Below, one piece after another: positions 8,891 to 15,844 of a stretch of 64,000 bases of DNA (position 1 is the stretch's first letter; each line of letters starts with the position of its first letter). The translations under genes were made by a program, and so were the position numbers. The stretch spans positions 3,255,001 through 3,319,000 of the forward strand of contig NZ_JAUCBZ010000015.1 of assembly GCF_034676545.1 (NCBI RefSeq), in the 5' to 3' direction. The notes under the pieces were generated by a model. That model was not told the DNA's origin. It saw only the letters and a list, made by a program, of their open reading frames with translations, and made no database searches. The stretch comes from Pararhodobacter sp. (GTDB lineage Bacteria > Pseudomonadota > Alphaproteobacteria > Rhodobacterales > Rhodobacteraceae).

Positions 8891-9508
8891 TCAATCGGGC
8901 AGTTGCGGGGCGGCGTGTTTGCCCTGTCGCCGGGCACGGATCGCGGTCGAGGACTCGGCGCGCATCGGTATGTCGATATAGGCCCATGCCGGCGCGTCGC
9001 GGGTGCCAAGACGGTGGGCTTGCTGCTGGCCAATCCGCGCCGCCGAAAACTGCCGTGCCGCGCGCGATGTCAGCGCCGGCAGACGTTGCCCCGGTCGCGC
9101 GAAAACCGCGACGGGAACCTGCGCCATGATGTCGGTCCACCGTTCCCACCGGTGAAATTCCGCCATATTGTCGGCGCCCATCACCCAGACAAACCGCACC
9201 AGCGGATAGGCCTTGCGCAAGGCGGTCAGCGTGTCAATCGTGGTGCGGGTGCCGAATTGCGCCTCAAGCCCGGTGATCCGCACGCGGGGGTGCTGCATCA
9301 GCGTGCGCGCCGCCGCCATGCGCTGCTCCAGCGGGGCCGGAGGGTTTGCTTTCAACGGGTTGCCCGGACTGACCAGCCACCAGAGTTGATCCAGCCCCAG
9401 CCGCTTCAGGGCCTCTTTGCTGACATGAACATGGCCGCGATGCGGGGGATCGAACGACCCTCCAAAGAGGCCGATCACCTGCCCCGGCACTGCCCATGGC
9501 TTGCCCAT
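8891..9508 (-). CDS. nadD: Nicotinate-nucleotide adenylyltransferase
   Basis: Converts nicotinate mononucleotide and ATP to deamido-NAD in NAD synthesis. 205 residues from the ATG at 9508, which has a G-rich ribosome site; another ATG at 9526 would add 6 residues. The nucleotidyltransferase signature GGSFDPPHRGH is at residues 16-26. WVMGADNMAEFHRW is the substrate-binding region, and ESSTAIRARR at the C-terminus matches the ISSTxIR motif. In many alphaproteobacteria nadD lies near rsfS; here it is followed by dacB. Confidence 0.95.
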   Translation of the reverse strand: MGKPWAVPGQVIGLFGGSFDPPHRGHVHVSKEALKRLGLDQLWWLVSPGNPLKANPPAPLEQRMAAARTLMQHPRVRITGLEAQFGTRTTIDTLTALRKAYPLVRFVWVMGADNMAEFHRWERWTDIMAQVPVAVFARPGQRLPALTSRAARQFSAARIGQQQAHRLGTRDAPAWAYIDIPMRAESSTAIRARRQGKHAAPQLPD

Positions 9509-9611
9509 TCTGCCCCCCAAAATCATGGCGGGCAGACCATGCCCCGGAAATCGGCGCGGGCCAAGGGGCGATTATGCCCGCAGCAAAATCACCCGGATCG
9601 CACCGCCGCTC

Positions 9612-11153
9612 TCAATACCATTGATCGGCAACCGCCGCCTTGCGCTGTTCCATATATGCCAGCAACGCCTCATCAAGCCCCGGGTCCAGCGGCGGCGCTT
9701 GATACTCGGCAAGCCGTTTTTTCCACAGGCGATTCGCCCGCGACGCCGAATCCTCCTCCCCGGCCGCCTGCCATTTTTCATAAGGCTCGTTGTCCGACAG
9801 ATCACTGTCCCAGAACGCAGTCTCGTAATTGGCCAAGGTGTGTTGGCAGCCAAAGAAATGATTGCCCGGCCCGACCTCGGCAAAGGCCTCGACGGCCAGC
9901 GCGTTGTCATCCACCTCGACGCCTTTCAAATAAGCGTGCATCGCGCCGCATAAATCCGTGTCCAGCACGAATTTTTCGTACGACATCGACAGCAAACCAT
10001 CGAGAAACCCGGCCGAATGCAGGATATAATTAGCCCCGCATTGCACGGCCGCCAGCATCGACATGGTGCCTTCCATCATCGCCTGCGCGTCGGGCAGTTT
10101 CGAGTTGGTGAAATTGCCCGAGCACCGCAGCGGCAAGTTCAACCGCCGCGCCAACTGCCCGATCACCATCGACCCGATCGCCGGTTCCGGCGTGCCGAAG
10201 GTCGGCGACCCGGACCGCAGCGACATCGACGACAGGAAGTTCCCGAACACCACCGGCGCACCCGGCCGCTCCAGCTGGATCAGCGCACAGCCCGCCATGG
10301 TTTCCGCCAGCGATTGCGCAATGCCGCCCGCCGTGGTCACCGGCCCCATTGCGCCGCCCAGGATGAACGGCACCAACACCACGGCCTGCCCCGCCTTGGC
10401 ATAGGCGCGCATCCCCTTGGTCATCGTGCCATCCCAGACCAGCGGCGAATTGACGTTGAAATTGCCCATGATCACGCAATTCTGGTCGGCAAACCCATGT
10501 CCGAACAAGATCCGCGCCATCTCGATGGATTCCTCGGCGCGTTCGGGGGATGTCACCGACCCCAGAAAACCGCGATCCGAGTATTTGATATGCGCGTAGA
10601 CCATATCCAGATGTCGCTTGTTCACCGCGATATCCGTCGGCTCGCAAATCGTCCCGCCCGAGTGATGCAACCACGGGCTCGACTGCCCCAGCTTCACGAA
10701 ATTGATGAAATCCGCAATCGTTCCGAACCGACGCCCCTTGTCCAGATCCATCACGAACGGCGAACCATAGGCCGGGGCAAAGATCACGTTCTTGCCGCCG
10801 ACCCGCACCGAGTTGGCCGGGTTGCGGGCGTATTGCGTGAATTCAGCCGGTGCCGTTTTCAGGATCTCACGCAGCATCCCGGGCTCGAACCGCACGCGAA
10901 TCCCGTCAACCTGCGCACCCGCCTTTTTCCACAGGGCAATCGCCTCGTCATCATCACGAAAATCAATGCCCGTCTCGGCGAGAATGCGGTCAGCGGCCTG
11001 TTCGATGCGCAACAGGCTTTCCTCGCCCAGCACATCATACGGCGGGATACCGCGCACAATATAGGGCGCCGCTCCAACACTGCGCGGTACGGCTCGCTCA
11101 GCCCGGCGCGCCGCACGGCCGGAGCGTGCGCGCGTGGTTTCAACTACGGTCAT
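9612..11153 (-). CDS. Trimethylamine-methyltransferase (MttB) family protein, non-pyrrolysine
   Basis: 513 residues from the ATG at 11153 (AAAGG 8 bases upstream). It matches the MttB superfamily (COG5598) over its full length: YDVLGEESLLRIEQAADRIL at the start, GxxxP-rich barrel segments, SGSPTFGTPEPAIG, and QCGANYILHSAGFLDGLLS near the end. The frame has no internal TAG, so it is the non-pyrrolysine type, whose characterised members demethylate glycine betaine, proline betaine or related quaternary amines using a corrinoid protein. No corrinoid protein or RamA-type activator is found within this window. The LysR gene upstream and the TMADH-like enzyme beyond it suggest one catabolic unit. 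Substrate not determined. Confidence 0.85.
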   Translation of the reverse strand: MTVVETTRARSGRAARRAERAVPRSVGAAPYIVRGIPPYDVLGEESLLRIEQAADRILAETGIDFRDDDEAIALWKKAGAQVDGIRVRFEPGMLREILKTAPAEFTQYARNPANSVRVGGKNVIFAPAYGSPFVMDLDKGRRFGTIADFINFVKLGQSSPWLHHSGGTICEPTDIAVNKRHLDMVYAHIKYSDRGFLGSVTSPERAEESIEMARILFGHGFADQNCVIMGNFNVNSPLVWDGTMTKGMRAYAKAGQAVVLVPFILGGAMGPVTTAGGIAQSLAETMAGCALIQLERPGAPVVFGNFLSSMSLRSGSPTFGTPEPAIGSMVIGQLARRLNLPLRCSGNFTNSKLPDAQAMMEGTMSMLAAVQCGANYILHSAGFLDGLLSMSYEKFVLDTDLCGAMHAYLKGVEVDDNALAVEAFAEVGPGNHFFGCQHTLANYETAFWDSDLSDNEPYEKWQAAGEEDSASRANRLWKKRLAEYQAPPLDPGLDEALLAYMEQRKAAVADQWY

Positions 11154-11253
11154 AAGGTCAGCCTTTGCAAAATTCGTGCACTCAAGGCCAACTCTAGGCG
11201 GCAATAGTCCCTTTGTAACGCACAGAAAATCAGCGCCTTTGAATGATCTGACC

Positions 11254-12150
11254 TTATGCTTGCTGTGCGGCGAACGCCTCCTCCAGCCACGCGGTCAGTT
11301 TGCGCGCACCGCGTCCTTGCGTGCGCGTCGTCGGCACCAAAAGGTTGTGCGATTCCTCGGGTGTGACCTGCTCGTTTCCCAGCCGCACCAACCGCCCGTC
11401 TTGCAAATGCGGCGCAATCAGCGAGCGCCAGCCCAGCGCCACACCTTCACCGCCGACCGCGGCATAAATCGCGTCGGTATATTGCGAGAATCGCAGGGAA
11501 TTTGCCTTTTGCAGCGGCGGATGCCCGGCGAGCTGCGCCCAGCGCCGCCAACTCAGCCACGAGGGTTCAAGCCACTCGCAACCGATCAACGGCAACTGAT
11601 CCAACGGACGATCCAACCCGGCCAGTCGGGGCGACGCGACCGGGAAAACCACGTCCGGCAAGCGCGCCAGACACCGTGTGCCATCAATGGGCACCTTGCC
11701 GTAATGGATCAACACATCAATGGGGTCGCGGCGCATATCAAAGCCCGAATCTTGCGACACCAGCCGCAATTGCACCTCGGGATGCGCGGCGCGGAACGCA
11801 GGCAGGCGCGGCAGCAGCCAAAAGTGCATGAACCCCAATGTCGCCCCGAAGGTAACGGTGTTCGCCGCGGCGGGGTGACGCAAAATATCGATCGCCTCGG
11901 CCACTTGATCGAACGCGCCGGTCAGCGCGCGTGCCAGCATCAGCCCGGCGGGCGTCAGTTCGACCTTGCGATGCCCGCGAATGAACAGGGGCGTGTTCAA
12001 CTCTGTCTCCAACAGCTTGATCTGGCGCGACACCGCTGCCTGCGTGACCCCCAATTCTTCCGCGGCGCGCGTGAAGCCGACCAGCCGCGCGGCGGCCTCG
12101 AATGTCGCCAAGGCGCTCAATGACGATACCGCCCCCCGAAAGCCCGCCAT
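11254..12150 (-). CDS. LysR-family regulator (GcvA-like)
   Basis: 298 residues from the ATG at 12150 (GGGAG site). Further in-frame ATGs lie at 12165 and 12174. The N-terminal winged HTH covers about residues 5-65 (ALATFEAAARLVGFTRAAEELGV, then TQAAVSRQIKLLE). The C-terminal half is a periplasmic-binding-like effector domain. The pattern of a short N-term, SAVSRQI helix and VxFPVASP resembles the GcvA group. It is divergent from the TMADH-like flavoprotein and 100 bases upstream of the MttB homologue, so it probably controls both. Confidence 0.88.
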   Translation of the reverse strand: MAGFRGAVSSLSALATFEAAARLVGFTRAAEELGVTQAAVSRQIKLLETELNTPLFIRGHRKVELTPAGLMLARALTGAFDQVAEAIDILRHPAAANTVTFGATLGFMHFWLLPRLPAFRAAHPEVQLRLVSQDSGFDMRRDPIDVLIHYGKVPIDGTRCLARLPDVVFPVASPRLAGLDRPLDQLPLIGCEWLEPSWLSWRRWAQLAGHPPLQKANSLRFSQYTDAIYAAVGGEGVALGWRSLIAPHLQDGRLVRLGNEQVTPEESHNLLVPTTRTQGRGARKLTAWLEEAFAAQQA

Positions 12151-12195
12151 GTTCGCTCCCCCCATAAACAGCACTCATGCCAATCTGGCCCAAAA

Positions 12196-12208
12196 TTCGG
12201 CTTGTGAA
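12196..12208. promoter_or_regulatory. Possible LysR box (T-N11-A dyad)
   Basis: TTC-N7-GAA lies in the 105-base divergent region between the LysR gene and the flavoprotein. It meets the T-N11-A form of LysR sites. The dyad is short and could arise by chance. Confidence 0.25.
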
Positions 12209-12255
12209 AAGGCCCCTATCCGGTCCAGTCTGGCGGCAAAACAAACGGAAGTGCC

Positions 12256-14292
12256 ATGTCGACTGATCCTCTGTTGCAACCTTTTCAACTCAAGCACCTG
12301 ACGCTGAAAAATCGCATTTTCGTGTCGGCGCATGAACCGGCGTATCCAGAAGACGGGATGCCCAAGGGCCGGTATCGCGCCTATCATGTGGAGCGCGCCA
12401 AGGGCGGTGTGGCCCTGACCATGACCGCCGGGTCCGCCAGCGTCTCGCGCGACAGCCCGCCGGTGTTCAACAACATCCTTGCCTGGCAGGACGAGGTTGT
12501 GCCGTGGGTTCGCGAGATGACCGACGCCGTCCACGAGGCTGGCGCCGCGATCATGATCCAGATCACCCATCTGGGCCGCCGCACGCGCTGGGACAAAGGC
12601 GACTGGTTGCCCGTCTTGTCGCCAAGCCATGAACGCGAACCCGCGCACCGCGCCTTCACCAAGAAGATGGAGGAGTGGGACATCGAGCGCGTCATCAAGG
12701 ACTTTGCCGATGCCGCCGAGCGGATGAAGGCGGGCGGCATGGATGGCGTGGAATTCGAGTGTTACGGCCATTTGATGGACCAATTCGTCTCGCCCCTCAC
12801 CAACCATCTCGAGGCTCCCTGGGGCGGCACGCTTGACAACCGGATGGCCTTCCCGCTGGCGGTCCTCAAGGCCTGCCGCGAACGCGTCGGGGAGGAGTTC
12901 ATCCTGGGAATGCGCTACGTCGCCGACGAACGTCTGCCCGGCGGTGTCGACGCCGCCGATGGGATCGAAATCGGGCGTCGCTTCAAGCAATCGGGCATGG
13001 TCGACTTCCTCAACATCATCCGCGGGCATATCGAAACCGATGCCGCCCTGACCGACGTCATTCCCATTCAAGGCATGCCCTCGGCCCCGCATCTGGATTG
13101 TGCGGGTGGCGTGCGCGACGCCGTCGACATTCCCATCTTTCACGCCGCACGGGTACCGGATGTGGCCACCGCGCGCCACGCGATTGCGGCTGGCAAAGTC
13201 GATATGATCGGCATGACCCGCGCGCATCTGACCGAGCCGCATCTGCTGCGCAAGATCATCAGCGGCACCGAGGATCGCATCCGGCCCTGTGTCGGCGCAA
13301 ACTACTGCCTGGACCGGATTTATCAGGGCGGCTTGGCGTTTTGCATCCATAACGCGGCCTCGGGGCGCGAAGAAACCTTGCCGCACGACATCGAGCCCGC
13401 GGCGCAGAAAAAGCGCGTGGTGATCATCGGCACCGGCCCCGGCGGGCTCGAGGCCGCCCGCGTCGCCGCATCCCGTGGCCATGACGTGCTGGTGTTCGAG
13501 GCCGCCGACCAACCCGGCGGCCAGATCCGGCTGACGGCCCAGAGCCATCGCAAGAAGGAAATGATGGGTATCATTGACTGGCGCATGGCGGAATGTTCGC
13601 GCATGGGGGTTAATTTTCGGTTCAACACGCTCGCCGAGGCCCGTGATATCATCGCGGAAACGCCCGATATCGTCATCGTGGCCACTGGCGGCCTGCCCTA
13701 TACCGACGTTCTCGATGCGGGCAACGATCTGGTCGTGTCGACCTGGGATATCCTGTCGGGCGACGTGAAACCCGGCACCCATGTGCTGGTCTATGATGAC
13801 GCCGGGGACCACGCAGGGATGCAGGCCGCCGAACTGATCGCAAATACCGGGGCGACCGTCGAAATCATGACCCCCGATCGCAGCTTCGCGCCCGAGGTCA
13901 TGGCCATGAACCTCACCCCCTACATGCGCGCGCTACAGGAGAAAGATGTCACCTTTACCGTGACTTGGCGTCTGAAATCCGCATACAGGGATGGCAACCT
14001 CCTGCGCGCGGTGATCGGCACGGATTACAGTGACCTGACCCGCGAACGACAGGTCGATCAGATCGTCGTCAACCACGGCACGCGGCCAATGGAGGATCTT
14101 TATTTCGACCTCAAGCCGATGTCGCGAAACCTCGGCGCGCTGGATCACGAGGCGCTCATCGCCCAGCGGCCGCAGACCCTGGCGACAAACCCGGACGGCG
14201 CATTCCAGCTCTGGCGGATCGGTGATGCGGTCGCGTCACGCAACACCCATGCGGCAATCCTCGACGCCTTGCGCCTCATGGCAATCCACTGA
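12256..14292 (+). CDS. TMADH / dimethylglycine-demethylase-like flavoprotein (OYE family)
   Basis: 678 residues. The N-terminal FMN barrel of the old yellow enzyme family (residues 1-~335; HLGRR, EFECYGHLMDQFVSPLTN) is followed by an iron-sulfur segment and C-terminal FAD/ADP-binding Rossmann domains (VVIIGTGPGGLEAARVAA near residue 395). This is the architecture of trimethylamine and histamine dehydrogenases and of DgcA-type N-demethylases. The cysteine cluster shows C345, C351 and C363, but position 348 is Ala (CVGANYC), so only three of the four cysteines of TMADH are present. It probably oxidatively demethylates a methylated amine or betaine product, with partners not seen here. ATG at 12256 behind GGAAG. 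Confidence 0.85.
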   Translation: MSTDPLLQPFQLKHLTLKNRIFVSAHEPAYPEDGMPKGRYRAYHVERAKGGVALTMTAGSASVSRDSPPVFNNILAWQDEVVPWVREMTDAVHEAGAAIMIQITHLGRRTRWDKGDWLPVLSPSHEREPAHRAFTKKMEEWDIERVIKDFADAAERMKAGGMDGVEFECYGHLMDQFVSPLTNHLEAPWGGTLDNRMAFPLAVLKACRERVGEEFILGMRYVADERLPGGVDAADGIEIGRRFKQSGMVDFLNIIRGHIETDAALTDVIPIQGMPSAPHLDCAGGVRDAVDIPIFHAARVPDVATARHAIAAGKVDMIGMTRAHLTEPHLLRKIISGTEDRIRPCVGANYCLDRIYQGGLAFCIHNAASGREETLPHDIEPAAQKKRVVIIGTGPGGLEAARVAASRGHDVLVFEAADQPGGQIRLTAQSHRKKEMMGIIDWRMAECSRMGVNFRFNTLAEARDIIAETPDIVIVATGGLPYTDVLDAGNDLVVSTWDILSGDVKPGTHVLVYDDAGDHAGMQAAELIANTGATVEIMTPDRSFAPEVMAMNLTPYMRALQEKDVTFTVTWRLKSAYRDGNLLRAVIGTDYSDLTRERQVDQIVVNHGTRPMEDLYFDLKPMSRNLGALDHEALIAQRPQTLATNPDGAFQLWRIGDAVASRNTHAAILDALRLMAIH

Positions 14293-14324
14293 TCACGCCG
14301 CCACAACGCGCGGTGTCGGGGTTT

Positions 14325-14349
14325 TCGAAGGGGTGGAAAACCCCTTCGA
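14325..14349. terminator. Bidirectional hairpin between convergent genes
   Basis: TCGAAGGGG pairs with CCCCTTCGA around a 7-base loop, between the flavoprotein (ends 14292) and the arylesterase gene (ends 14416). A second smaller GC-rich dyad (TGGGGC/GCCCCA) follows at about 14356-14369. There is no clear U-tract, so terminator strength is uncertain. Confidence 0.55.
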
Positions 14350-14415
14350 CCGGGTGTGGGGCTGGCCCCACCGGCGCGTTGAGGGGTCACCCGACCCCGA
14401 AATGCGCCGCGCCCT

Positions 14416-15132
14416 TCAGGTTCCCTCGGTCGCCCGCGCCTGACCGATCAGCGCCTCGACCTGCGGACCAAGCCCCTCGACGACCAGACCAACACCCTGT
14501 GCATTGGGGTGGATCATATCGCTCTGAAACACCGTGCCCGGGGCCGCGCCCTCGGCAATCCGCGCCCCCAAAGGCGCCAGCATGTCAGGCACCAGCAACA
14601 CGCCAAACCGCTGCGCCAAATCCGGATACAGCGCCGCAAATTCCGCCTGATACTCCGGTCCGTAATTCCCGGGTGCGGGCAGCCCCACCAACAAGGCCGG
14701 AATACCCTCCGCCGCCAATCGCTCCAGGATCCCCGCCAGATTGGCGCGGCTCAGCGCCGGATCGATGCCGCGCAGCAGATCATTCCCGCCCAGCGCCACG
14801 ATCATCGCATCGGGGCTGTCGGCCAGCGTCCAGTCCAGCCGCGACAATCCGCCCGCCGTGGTGTCGCCGCTGACACCCGCGTTCAGGATCTCCACGTCAT
14901 GCCCCCGCGCCGTCAACCACGCCTGCAATTGCGGCACCAATCCCTGTTCCGGCGACAGACCATAGCCTTGGGTCAGCGAATCGCCTAAGGCCGAGATGCG
15001 CAAAGTTTCGGCCTGCGCGACGGAAAACCCGGCCAACACCGTAAAAACCACTGCGGCAATCAGCCCCCTCAGCTTGCCGATCTGCCCAAAGACCCCATAT
15101 CGGCTGGAACCATACCAAAGGATTGTTTGCAT
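14416..15132 (-). CDS. Arylesterase / TesA-like SGNH hydrolase
   Basis: 238 residues. Signal peptide about residues 18-40 (GKLRGLIAAVVFTVLAGFSVAQA), then SGNH blocks: GDSLTQGYG (nucleophile Ser), AGVSGDTTAGG (Gly), VALGGNDLLRG (Asn) and SDMIHPNAQG (Asp/His). This fits a periplasmic lysophospholipase/arylesterase of the TesA family. The ATG at 15132 overlaps the ATG of the divergent ABC gene in a shared CATG (15130-15133) and has no good ribosome site. No better in-frame start retains the whole signal peptide. Pairing with the YbbAP-like exporter is conserved in many proteobacteria. Confidence 0.88.
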   Translation of the reverse strand: MQTILWYGSSRYGVFGQIGKLRGLIAAVVFTVLAGFSVAQAETLRISALGDSLTQGYGLSPEQGLVPQLQAWLTARGHDVEILNAGVSGDTTAGGLSRLDWTLADSPDAMIVALGGNDLLRGIDPALSRANLAGILERLAAEGIPALLVGLPAPGNYGPEYQAEFAALYPDLAQRFGVLLVPDMLAPLGARIAEGAAPGTVFQSDMIHPNAQGVGLVVEGLGPQVEALIGQARATEGT

Positions 15133-15844
15133 GAGTGAACCCGTTCTGTCGCTGCGTGACGCCCGCCTGACCTTGCAAGGCAACGCTGGCCCTGTCGATA
15201 TCTTACGTGGCATCTCGCTGGATGTTGAACAAGGGCAGTCGGTCGGATTGGTCGGGCCGTCAGGGTCCGGCAAATCCTCGTTGCTGATGCTGATGGGCGG
15301 GTTGGAGCGTGCGACAGGCGGCGAGGTCAAGGCGCTTGGCCATGACCTGACAACGATGAACGAAGACGCCTTGGCCCGGTTCCGGCGCGGCAATATGGGG
15401 GTGGTGTTTCAGTCCTTTCACCTGATCCCGACGATGACGGCGCTTGAAAACGTGGCGACTCCGTTGGAACTGGCCGGGCGCGCCGATGCCTTTGAGCGCG
15501 CCGAGGCCGAGTTGACCGCGATGGGCCTTGGCCCGCGCCTCCACCACTACCCCGCGCAACTGTCGGGCGGCGAGCAACAGCGCGTCGCGCTGGCCCGCGC
15601 CGCCGCCCCCCGTCCGGCGATCCTGCTGGCCGATGAGCCCACCGGAAACCTCGACGGCGTCAACGGGCAGGCGATCATGGACCTGCTGTTTGATCTGCGC
15701 GACCGCCATGGGGCGACGCTGGTTCTGGTCACCCATGCGCCCGAGCTCGCGGCCCGCTGCGACCGCGTCGTGCAACTGCGCGACGGGCAGATCGAAGGCG
15801 AAACCCAGGCCACGCCTTCCAGAACGACCGAGGCCGCGCAATGA
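15131..15844 (+). CDS. ABC transporter ATP-binding protein (YbbA-like)
   Basis: 237 residues. Walker A GPSGSGKSS, signature LSGGEQQRVALARA and Walker B ILLADEPTGNLDG are intact, typical of the LolD/MacB/YbbA group. An AAAGGA site is 9 bases upstream of the ATG. It overlaps the permease gene by 4 bases (ATGA at 15841), so the two are translationally coupled. Together with the divergent TesA-like esterase this recreates the E. coli tesA-ybbA-ybbP arrangement. Confidence 0.93.
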   Translation: MSEPVLSLRDARLTLQGNAGPVDILRGISLDVEQGQSVGLVGPSGSGKSSLLMLMGGLERATGGEVKALGHDLTTMNEDALARFRRGNMGVVFQSFHLIPTMTALENVATPLELAGRADAFERAEAELTAMGLGPRLHHYPAQLSGGEQQRVALARAAAPRPAILLADEPTGNLDGVNGQAIMDLLFDLRDRHGATLVLVTHAPELAARCDRVVQLRDGQIEGETQATPSRTTEAAQ

